A DNA stretch of 64,000 bases from Nostoc sp. UHCC 0302 (lineage in GTDB: Bacteria > Cyanobacteriota > Cyanobacteriia > Cyanobacteriales > Nostocaceae): positions 4,755,484 through 4,819,483 of the forward strand of contig NZ_CP151099.1 of NCBI RefSeq assembly GCF_038096175.1. The letters are read 5' to 3'. Made by a program: the position numbers and the translations under genes. Below the pieces are notes generated by a model that made no database searches, was not told the DNA's origin, and saw only the letters and a program-made list of their open reading frames with translations. Positions 56,428-63,969 of the stretch are shown piece by piece (position 1 is the first letter of the stretch; each line of letters begins with the position of its first letter).

Positions 56428-57048
56428 GTGAAACATTATCAACAACAATCCAATGCCTTCCCCAACGATTACCTAAACAACTTGTGGGGAGAAATCCAAG
56501 CTTGCTCTTACTTTGCTATCAACAACCTCAACCGCGATTTTGTCGGTACTAAAGGATTCTCGGTAGTATTCACACGATCGCACCTCTCCAAAGTAGAGCA
56601 GCAATTCCCCTACTTCAAGCCTTACCTAGATTTAGCTCTCCAGCCGAACTGTAACGCTTTTTACCTCAATCCTTTACAGCTAAAGGAAGGCTCCCGTGTT
56701 GATCCGCACATTGATCGCTCTCTGCGTTCTTATTGCAAAACTGTTGAGCCACCTGCGGTTGTTAGTGTTCTGTATGTGCGAGTACCAGCAGACATGGAAG
56801 GGGGAGAACTGGTACTCAAGTCGCACAAACGCCAACTTGGGCAAATTAAGCCTCAAATCAATACTTTAGTTTATTTTCAAGGTGATTTAACCCATTCCGT
56901 TAACGCTGTGAAAACTCCCGGAAATCGTCTGAGCTTAGTATGTGAACAGTATAGTTTGAGCGATGCTGAACTCCAGGAAATCCCTGAGTTTACTGTAGAG
57001 TCAAGAAGCTCTCAGTCTACAACCAAAAAAAGAAAGTATGCCTCATAG
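56428..57048 (+). CDS. 2-oxoglutarate/Fe(II)-dependent dioxygenase embedded in the cas operon
   Basis: The 206-residue protein has the double-stranded beta-helix of prolyl-4-hydroxylase-like dioxygenases. The iron triad is intact: HxD at residues 94-96 (VDPHIDRSL) and the distal His156 (GDLTHSVNAV), with Arg167 (GNRLSL) as the likely 2-oxoglutarate ligand; GGELVL and LVYFQGDLTH are typical neighbours. Its substrate is unknown. Position is striking: 21 bases after csc1, and its last 11 bases overlap cas6. Relatives hydroxylate proteins, small molecules or nucleic acid bases. It is not a known core I-D gene, and no catalytic decay is seen. Confidence 0.9.
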   Translation: MKHYQQQSNAFPNDYLNNLWGEIQACSYFAINNLNRDFVGTKGFSVVFTRSHLSKVEQQFPYFKPYLDLALQPNCNAFYLNPLQLKEGSRVDPHIDRSLRSYCKTVEPPAVVSVLYVRVPADMEGGELVLKSHKRQLGQIKPQINTLVYFQGDLTHSVNAVKTPGNRLSLVCEQYSLSDAELQEIPEFTVESRSSQSTTKKRKYAS

Positions 57049-57907
57049 TTTAGTGTTGAATTTGCTACCTCAATCGCCCATTCCACCACAATATCTTACA
57101 GGTAGACATCTCCACGCCCTATTTTTAACCCTCGTTAGTTCTGTAGATAGCACATTGGGCGATCGCTTGCACGATTCCACCGCAGATAAAGCTTTCACCC
57201 TCTCTCCCCTGCAAATTAGTAGAACTAACTCCCCCCTTTTGAAAGTGGGTAGGGGGGGATCTAAATTACAATACTCACATCAACAACCCATCCCCGCCGG
57301 AACGCCTTGTTGGTGGCGTATCTCTTTATTAGATGACACTTTATTTAGTCAACTTACTCAACTATGGCTAAATCTTAATCCCAACCACCCTTGGCATCTT
57401 GGCCCCGCAGACTTATATATTACCAGCATTCAAGGTACACCCCAATCTACGCAACCTTGGGCAAATGCTTGCACTTATGCTCAATTGTATGAGCAGGCTA
57501 GTGAAAGCGATGGCTTCGCCGACGCCAAAGGCGTACGTACTCTCAACTTGGTCTTTTCCACACCCACCGCCTTCCGTCAGGGACAGTATGATACTACCCT
57601 TCCTACTAGAGAATCTGTTTTTAATTCTCTACTTTCACGGTGGAATAAATACAGTGGTATCGAATTTTCTAACCTTGCGATAGAGACAATCTTTCCTTCT
57701 TTTGTCAACATTCATACCGAAATAATAGCTGATTCCCGCAGTAAATTTATTGGCATACTGGGAGAAGTTAGCTATAGGATATTAGGAGAAATTACACCAA
57801 TACGAATTAAGCAAATTAATGCCTTAGCTGACTTTGCTTTATATGCAGGAATTGGACGGAAAACAACAATGGGTATGGGAATGGCGCGGCGGTTGGATTC
57901 TCCCTGA
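57038..57907 (+). CDS. cas6: CRISPR pre-crRNA endoribonuclease Cas6
   Basis: The 289-residue Cas6 has the two RAMP folds, with His26 in the TGRHLHALFLTL helix as the probable catalytic residue and the glycine-rich loop YAGIGRKTTMGMGMAR near the C-terminus. It cuts the repeat transcripts at the 3' side of the hairpin. Two stretches (residues about 63-75 and 157-168) look like in-frame insertions of dispersed repeats: 57226-57260 and 57507-57540. These are absent from the ordinary Cas6 pattern as far as I can judge. It overlaps the dioxygenase by 11 bases. Confidence 0.93.
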   Translation: MPHSLVLNLLPQSPIPPQYLTGRHLHALFLTLVSSVDSTLGDRLHDSTADKAFTLSPLQISRTNSPLLKVGRGGSKLQYSHQQPIPAGTPCWWRISLLDDTLFSQLTQLWLNLNPNHPWHLGPADLYITSIQGTPQSTQPWANACTYAQLYEQASESDGFADAKGVRTLNLVFSTPTAFRQGQYDTTLPTRESVFNSLLSRWNKYSGIEFSNLAIETIFPSFVNIHTEIIADSRSKFIGILGEVSYRILGEITPIRIKQINALADFALYAGIGRKTTMGMGMARRLDSP

Positions 57908-57990
57908 ATTTGGAAGTGGAGAGTAATGGAGATGACGGAGATAAGGGAGAGAATAATAACTCTTGACTTTTGATTTTTGACTTTTGACTT

Positions 57991-58584
57991 ATGAACAATT
58001 TAGATTATATTTCCATTGTGGCATTGAATCAATATGCCTATTGTCCGCATCGGTGCTGGCGGATGTTTTGTGCAGGCGAATTTAGCGATAATCAATATAC
58101 AATTGAAGGCACAAGTTTACACGATCGCGTCCACACCACAAGCGACGGACAGCGAGGAGAAACTTGGCAAGTTCGGGCAATTTGGCTGAAGTCAGAAAAA
58201 TATAAACTGCTGGGAAAATCTGACTTAATTGAAGCTGAATCCGGTCAATTTTATCCAGTGGAATACAAACGGGGACGTAAGGGCGAATGGGATAACGATG
58301 AGTTGCAAGTCTGCGCTCAAGCATTATGTTTAGAAGAAATGACAGGACAGACTGTTACCACTGGATATATATATTATGCTCACTCTCATCAACGCCAATT
58401 AGTAGAGATTAATCAAGAACTGCGGCAAAGTGCGATCGCTACTATTCAAGCTGTAACAAATCTCTTAGAAACAGGATTAATACCACAACCAGTATACAGC
58501 AAACGCTGCAAAGGATGCAGTCTTTATTCACAATGTTTGCCCAAAGTAGTTGATAAGGTAAGAACTTACCAAGAAGCTAATTAA
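57991..58584 (+). CDS. cas4: CRISPR-associated exonuclease Cas4
   Basis: The 197-residue Cas4 is a RecB-like nuclease with an iron-sulphur cluster. Cys18 and the C-terminal Cys173, Cys176 and Cys182 (CKGCSLYSQC) are the likely cluster ligands. The nuclease residues are Asp78 (GKSDLIEA) and the VEYKRG motif (Glu91-Lys93), followed by QVCAQAL. In I-D systems Cas4 trims prespacers and fixes PAM choice and orientation during adaptation. It lies 83 bases after cas6 and 188 before cas1. Confidence 0.95.
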   Translation: MNNLDYISIVALNQYAYCPHRCWRMFCAGEFSDNQYTIEGTSLHDRVHTTSDGQRGETWQVRAIWLKSEKYKLLGKSDLIEAESGQFYPVEYKRGRKGEWDNDELQVCAQALCLEEMTGQTVTTGYIYYAHSHQRQLVEINQELRQSAIATIQAVTNLLETGLIPQPVYSKRCKGCSLYSQCLPKVVDKVRTYQEAN

Positions 58585-58772
58585 ATTTTAGCTTCCTGCC
58601 TTTTTAGAATATACTTTGCCCTGCCGAATAAGCTCGTGCAGGCGGACTTAGTTTGTGTATTCACTTATCAATATATCACCTCTGCTGAATAAGTCCGCGT
58701 ATATGGACTTTGTTTGTGTAGACGCAACTTCCAGCCGCTAAGAAAATAATCAATTAAATTTTGAATCAAATT
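58585..58772. repeat. Repeat pair in the cas4-cas1 spacer
   Basis: Two related segments, around 58623-58662 (GCCGAATAAG ... GGACTTAGTTTGTGTA) and 58684-58720 (GCTGAATAAGTCCGCGTATA ... GGACTTTGTTTGTGTAG), lie in the same orientation. They belong to the GTCCGCG...GCGGAC-type dispersed repeats of Nostoc. They separate the adaptation gene cas1 from cas4 and may affect read-through. Confidence 0.6.
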
Positions 58773-59777
58773 ATGGGAACAGTTTACATCACACAAGATG
58801 ATTCCTTCATTGGCAAAATAGACGAACGTCTTCATGTCAAATTTGATAAAAAGACAATTTTAGACGTACCCCTGATTAAAATTGACGGTTTGGTAGTCAT
58901 GGGAAGATCCAGCATTTCTCCTGCTGCAATTACCGAACTAGTTAACCAAAAAATTCCCCTAACCTTTCTGACTAATACAGGTAAATATATTGCTCGTCTA
59001 GAACCAGAAATGAGTAAAAATATTTTTGTACGTTCTGCACAATGGAAAGCTGCTGGAGAATCAGCATCAGCAGTTCATGTTACCCAAGGTTTTGTTAGAG
59101 GTAAACTGAAAAATTATCGTTATGCTTTATTACAAGCACAGCGCCGCTATTTTGAACTAGATTTAAATGCTGGAATTACCAAATTATCAAGTGCGATCGC
59201 ATCCATCGATAAAAGTACCTCAATTGATTCTATCAGAGGCTTAGAAGGTGCTGGCAGTGCCGCATATTTTGGTAATTTTAATCAACTAATTCGCGTGGAT
59301 AATTTTCAGTTTACCACTCGTAACCGCCGTCCTCCCATAGATCCAGTCAACTCGCTTTTGAGTTTAGGTTATTCTTTATTACGCCACGATATTCAAGGTG
59401 CATTAAATATTGTTGGCTTCGACCCTTATTTAGGATACTTACATACAGAGCGTTATGGACGACCTTCTTTAGCACTAGATTTAATGGAAGAATTTCGACC
59501 TTTAATAGTAGATGCTGTTGTTCTGACAGCGATTAATCGTCGGATGCTAGCACCAAAAGATTTTATTACTGAACCTGTAAGCAATGCAGTTTCATTAACT
59601 AAAGAAGGCTTGCATATTTTTCTACGACTATATCAAGAAAAGAAGCAAGATAAATTTAAACATCCCGTAATGCAAAAGCAGCATAGCTATCAAGAAAGTA
59701 TGGAAATTCAAGCTCGATTGCTAGCGAAATACCTTATGGGAGAAATTGATAAATATCCACCTCTAGTGATGAAGTAA
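58773..59777 (+). CDS. cas1: CRISPR integrase Cas1
   Basis: The 334-residue Cas1 catalyses spacer integration. The metal ligands can be read as Glu158 (RGLEGAGSAAYF), His224 (GYLHTERYGRPSLALD) and an acidic cluster at 236-240 (LDLMEEF). I chose the ATG at 58773 (MGTVYITQDD) over a TTG four codons upstream. No good Shine-Dalgarno is present. It is separated from cas2 by 135 bases that contain a dispersed repeat. Confidence 0.95.
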   Translation: MGTVYITQDDSFIGKIDERLHVKFDKKTILDVPLIKIDGLVVMGRSSISPAAITELVNQKIPLTFLTNTGKYIARLEPEMSKNIFVRSAQWKAAGESASAVHVTQGFVRGKLKNYRYALLQAQRRYFELDLNAGITKLSSAIASIDKSTSIDSIRGLEGAGSAAYFGNFNQLIRVDNFQFTTRNRRPPIDPVNSLLSLGYSLLRHDIQGALNIVGFDPYLGYLHTERYGRPSLALDLMEEFRPLIVDAVVLTAINRRMLAPKDFITEPVSNAVSLTKEGLHIFLRLYQEKKQDKFKHPVMQKQHSYQESMEIQARLLAKYLMGEIDKYPPLVMK

Positions 59778-59790
59778 TTCGTAAAGTTAA

Positions 59791-59847
59791 GAGACGCGAT
59801 TATACTCTTACGAGAAGCCGCTCTTCGAGCGTCTACGCGTCTGTACA
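59791..59847. repeat. Dispersed palindromic repeat, copy B
   Basis: These 57 bases match 14904-14960 with only a few differences (GAGACGCG ... CGCGTCTGTACA; inner CGAGAAGCCGCTCTTCG). The spacer 59848-59912 also has a polypyrimidine short-tandem-repeat stretch just before the cas2 start, which therefore lacks a clear Shine-Dalgarno. Confidence 0.8.
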
Positions 59848-59912
59848 AGAGTTAAGAGTAAAAAATAGAATTAATAATTCCTCATTCCCCTATTACCCAT
59901 TCCCTACTCCCT

Positions 59913-60185
59913 ATGTACGTTGTGATTTCCTACGATGTATCAGAAGACAGTCGCCGTACTAAAATTCACAAGATTCTCAAATCTTATGGGCAGTGGATGC
60001 AGTATTCAGTATTTGAGTGCGACCTGACACAGACCCAGTATGCTAAACTGCGATCGCGTCTTGCTAAAGTGATCAAGCCAGACCAAGACAGTATCCGCTT
60101 TTACTTCCTCTGTGGTTGCTGTCAACCCAAGATTGAGCGCATCGGCGGCGAAATGCCAATTGATACCACAGTCTTTTTTGCTTGA
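59913..60185 (+). CDS. cas2: CRISPR integration scaffold Cas2
   Basis: The 90-residue ferredoxin-like protein starts MYVVISYDVSEDSRRTKIHKIL, with the conserved Asp8, and has the WMQYSVFECDLT strand. It forms the Cas1-Cas2 complex. It is the last cas gene, and its stop overlaps the first TTGACAC motif of the CRISPR leader. Confidence 0.95.
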   Translation: MYVVISYDVSEDSRRTKIHKILKSYGQWMQYSVFECDLTQTQYAKLRSRLAKVIKPDQDSIRFYFLCGCCQPKIERIGGEMPIDTTVFFA

Positions 60186-60441
60186 CACAAGTGTCAACCA
60201 GTAGGTGTTTTTCAACAAAGATGAATTTTAGCGGCTTAAAAGCTTACACAATCTGGCTTTGAACCATATTTAATGAATTCAATGGTTGACACCATACCCG
60301 CAAACCTTCACTACAACTGCTTTTGAGGTTATTTACTCCTCTACCTATCTTGACAACCCAACCCCTGGAAAGCTATCTTTGTTGCAGGTTGACACCAATG
60401 AACCTTGAAAACCAAATATATCAAGGCTTTCAAGCTGAGCA
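60186..60441 (+). promoter_or_regulatory. CRISPR leader
   Basis: The 256-base AT-rich leader lies between cas2 and the first repeat. The motif GGTTGACACCA occurs at 60284-60294 and 60387-60397, and its reverse complement GTGTCAACC at 60191-60199. A plausible promoter is TTGACA (60350-60355) with TATCTT (60374-60379) 18 bases later. Orientation is supported by repeat decay at the opposite end of the array. The repeated motif may be a promoter box or an integration anchor. Confidence 0.75.
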
Positions 60442-62568
60442 GTTGCAACTAATAAAAATCCCTATCAGGGATTGAAACGCTATATTAGGCTTCCAATCAT
60501 TACCCAAATCACGTTGCAACTAATAAAAATCCCTATCAGGGATTGAAACATATTGAGGAATAAGCCAACCGAATTGTAGTTCGTTGCAACTAATAAAAAT
60601 CCCTATCAGGGATTGAAACGCATTAGAGAAAGATTTAATTCCAGTTCCACCAAGTTGCAACTAATAAAAATCCCTATCAGGGATTGAAACCTCTATTCTC
60701 ACCACACCGGACAAATCAATACCCAGTTGCAACTAATAAAAATCCCTATCAGGGATTGAAACCGGCAACTTCAAGCTAGGAAAATCCAAACTCTTGTTGC
60801 AACTAATAAAAATCCCTATCAGGGATTGAAACCGGACTGCGATCTCACCACGCCTAATAAGTTTTCTAAGTTGCAACTAATAAAAATCCCTATCAGGGAT
60901 TGAAACTTTGCGATCGCCACTCTTTGTCAACTCCTTCGCGTTGCAACTAATAAAAATCCCTATCAGGGATTGAAACTATACAAACTTCAATAATAGTTTG
61001 GCAATATAGTTGCAACTAATAAAAATCCCTATCAGGGATTGAAACTCGCCAGTGAAAGCTGACAGGCAGGCAATAGAAGTTGCAACTAATAAAAATCCCT
61101 ATCAGGGATTGAAACAACGAAGAGAAAACAATCCATATCACAGAGACCAGTTGCAACTAATAAAAATCCCTATCAGGGATTGAAACTCAAAAATATGTTA
61201 GATTTTGAGCAATACTCATCGGTTGCAACTAATAAAAATCCCTATCAGGGATTGAAACCAGGGTAGCTATCAAAACGCGAATTCCTAAAAGGTTGCAACT
61301 AATAAAAATCCCTATCAGGGATTGAAACCCAGATATAGAAGTTTATGATAATACTTGGGAAGTTGCAACTAATAAAAATCCCTATCAGGGATTGAAACGT
61401 AGACTTCCTGAAAGTAATCCACTCAGAAGATACATCATCAGGTTGCAACTAATAAAAATCCCTATCAGGGATTGAAACTAAGCAAAAGCTTCCGATGCCT
61501 CATTATCAAGCGATCGCTTGTTGCAACTAATAAAAATCCCTATCAGGGATTGAAACTTGATAGCTACCCTGCTGCAATGCCAAGTACTGGTTGCAACTAA
61601 TAAAAATCCCTATCAGGGATTGAAACATAATTCTTTAAGAAATACATCGCCCTCTTTAAGTTGCAACTAATAAAAATCCCTATCAGGGATTGAAACGCGT
61701 TTGTAGCTTTATTGTTGTGAATTGTGCAATTCGTTGCAACTAATAAAAATCCCTATCAGGGATTGAAACTTTCAATGAATAAAAACATATCCGAATCATA
61801 AGGTTGCAACTAATAAAAATCCCTATCAGGGATTGAAACTTACATTTTAGCTTTGTGTTCGCTCACATTTTGGGTTGCAACTAATAAAAATCCCTATCAG
61901 GGATTGAAACATCTTTTAAGTGATGGATACAGAGAAAGGCACGGTTTAGGGTTGCAACTAATAAAAATCCCTATCAGGGATTGAAACATCTTTTCTTAAA
62001 TTAAACCTCAAAAACACCTTTGTTGCAACTAATAAAAATCCCTATCAGGGATTGAAACCGGCAATCCATCGCTTGCACCGCTCCACATTCTCAGGGTTGC
62101 AACTAATAAAAATCCCTATCAGGGATTGAAACATAGATAGCTATATTTATATATAAAAACAGGGGTATGTTGCAACTAATAAAAATCCCTATCAGGGATT
62201 GAAACTTTAAATGTGCAAACTCAGATTGCACATTTAGACGTTGCAACTAATAAAAATCCCTATCAGGGATTGAAACTCACTCTCACGACAAAGCCGAACA
62301 CGACATTAAGGTTGCAACTAATAAAAATCCCTATCAGGGATTGAAACAGCGATATTTGCCAGGGTAGGTAAAAGCAAAAGTGCGTTGCAACTAATAAAAA
62401 TCCCTATCAGGGATTGAAACTCTCAAAGACACCCCCTACTGAAAGTGCATTACAGCGTTGCAACTAATAAAAATCCCTATTAAAGATTGAAACAAAGTTT
62501 ATGAGCGTGAGAGTATGCTTGAAAATTGGGTTGCAACTAATAAAAGTCTATATTAACGTGAGTTCGAT
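60442..62568 (+). CRISPR. Type I-D CRISPR array, 30 repeats, 29 spacers
   Basis: The 37-bp repeat begins GTTGCAACTAATAAAAATCC and ends GGGATTGAAAC; its inner palindrome AATCCCTATCAGGGATT is the Cas6 hairpin and GGGATTGAAAC contains the 5' handle. There are 28 identical copies (first 60442-60478, last 62384-62420), then a degenerate copy (62457-62493, CCCTATTAAAGATTGAAAC) and a broken copy (from 62530). The 29 spacers are 32-43 bases, mostly 33-37. The leader is on the left, so new spacers are at the cas2 side. Spacers 14, 15 and 21 are unusually long (43, 41 and 40). Confidence 0.98.
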
Positions 62569-62702
62569 GAACCTCTCCCTCCCAACCTCCCTCTCCGAAG
62601 CGGAAAGGGAGGAGCAACGAAAAAATCATCGTTTTACTCCCCTCTCCTCGTAGGAGAGGGGCTGGGGGAGAGGTCAACATAGCACTCGTCGAACTCACGT
62701 TA
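62554..62702. mobile_element. MITE-like element inserted in the last CRISPR repeat
   Basis: This 149-bp element has 14-bp perfect terminal inverted repeats (TAACGTGAGTTCGA at 62554-62567; TCGAACTCACGTTA at 62689-62702) flanked by a TAT on both sides (62551-62553 and 62703-62705), a likely target duplication. The interior is a pyrimidine-rich then purine-rich imperfect hairpin (CCTCTCCCTCCC / GGGGGAGAGG). Removing it and one TAT restores a sequence that aligns with repeat 29 at about 28 of 37 positions. Confidence 0.85.
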
Positions 62703-62825
62703 TATTAATCATTATTTAGCGCATTACCTATAGCAACCTAAATCATTTATGAAAATATCTCTTTAATATTTCTCTGTGCCTCTGCGGTTTGATTAAAAAA
62801 ACTAATTTTCACAATTTAGATAAGT

Positions 62826-62894
62826 ATGAAGCTACGCCGACATCATAACAACAAAGGTTTGCGTCAAATTAAAAAAGATATTACTGTAGCTTAA
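62826..62894 (+). pseudogene. Possible remnant of a small basic protein gene
   Basis: ATG at 62826 opens a 22-codon frame (MKLRRHHNNKGLRQIKKDIT VA) ending in TAA. The same frame continues after the stop as VRAIARRLNIKYASSQFSVPELG with good composition, so it looks like a small basic protein interrupted by one stop. This is inference from composition only; the gap 62703-62976 shows no other feature. Confidence 0.35.
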
Positions 62895-62976
62895 GTAAGA
62901 GCGATCGCTCGTCGTTTAAATATCAAGTATGCTAGTTCTCAGTTTTCTGTACCAGAATTAGGGTTACTCTTGAGCA

Positions 62977-63345
62977 ATGAACTACGAAACAGCTCGCAAA
63001 CTTCTCATAGACCAGACACTCACAAAAGAGGAAAACCCAGATGCCCTGTTAAAACGTCTCAAACAGGGTAAACCGCCAGTACCGGGTCAAATAACCTCGA
63101 TTTTACTGGCATTGAAAGTAGTTTATGAAGCGCTAAAAGATGCCCCAAGCCTTGACAGAGAACTGGCTTTAGCCCTTTATCAGTTAGGCATCAAGGCACA
63201 ACAGTTATTTGCCGCAGGACGCAAAGCTGGGGTTGATTGGCCACCACTGCTAAAGGAAGATTTGTTACGAATTTCCCTAGCATCTGAAAGTATCTTTTCT
63301 GGTACATGGCAAACCCTAGCTCCTGCGGGGTTGGGGAATCTCTAG
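62977..63345 (+). CDS. Conserved cyanobacterial hypothetical protein, 122 residues
   Basis: The soluble, mostly helical protein (MNYETARKLLIDQTLTKEENPDALLKRLKQGKPPVPGQITSILLALKVVYEAL...) resembles cyanobacterial proteins sometimes annotated as dethiobiotin synthetase-like, an annotation I cannot support because no nucleotide-binding motif is present. A clear ATG and normal codon use support a real gene. It is convergent with the next gene, 12 bases apart. Confidence 0.75.
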   Translation: MNYETARKLLIDQTLTKEENPDALLKRLKQGKPPVPGQITSILLALKVVYEALKDAPSLDRELALALYQLGIKAQQLFAAGRKAGVDWPPLLKEDLLRISLASESIFSGTWQTLAPAGLGNL

Positions 63346-63357
63346 GAAATGGAATTA

Positions 63358-63969
63358 TTAACGAGTTTGCAGTTCAGTTTCCAACTTGTCTAAGTCAGTC
63401 TTAAGGAAAATCGTCAATTGACCAGTGAAAGCTTTTCCTTCCTTGGGTTGGGCAATTTCCACCCAGTAGGCGTAGCGATCGCCTACACGCAATTCTCCCT
63501 TTAACGCTTCTCTAATAGGACTTTTCGCCAAACGTGCTGAGTTAACTGTACTTTGGTTGGGATATTGGTAAACTACCTGAGCGCGATCGTAGTCTTGATA
63601 AATATCCAAGTTATAAATCACCCGTAACGTTTCTTGAAGACGGGCAAATGACATTCCGTTAATCGCATCATACATAGTAATCCGCTCAGTGCGAATTGTC
63701 CCCCGGTCTTTGCTAAAAGCTACTTTCCCAGGAGGCAATACCGATGCTAAAAACGTGAATCGCTGAGCTGCTGTATCAGTTTTTTGAACGAATAATTGCT
63801 CACCAACTCTAGGGCGAAGCGTGGGATGTGCTTTAATCCAGGTACTAACTTCCTCAGTACCTTGTCCTGGTAAAGCATTAGCTCTAGAATCAAAAACCGT
63901 TTCTACACATAACCAAGGCGCTAGAGATAAAGGCAAAATCAAACACTGAAGCAGAGATTTCTTGAGCAT
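63358..63969 (-). CDS. Exported cyanobacterial hypothetical protein, 203 residues
   Basis: The protein has an N-terminal signal peptide (LLQCLILPLSLAPWLCVETVF, possibly cleaved near ANA-LPG at 33-35) and a mature part with regular strands (RITMYDAINGMSFARLQETLRVIYNLDIYQDY, RVGDRYAYWVEIAQPKEGKAFTGQLTIF). I do not recognise a domain. It is the last gene in the window and convergent with 62977-63345. Confidence 0.75.
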   Translation of the reverse strand: MLKKSLLQCLILPLSLAPWLCVETVFDSRANALPGQGTEEVSTWIKAHPTLRPRVGEQLFVQKTDTAAQRFTFLASVLPPGKVAFSKDRGTIRTERITMYDAINGMSFARLQETLRVIYNLDIYQDYDRAQVVYQYPNQSTVNSARLAKSPIREALKGELRVGDRYAYWVEIAQPKEGKAFTGQLTIFLKTDLDKLETELQTR

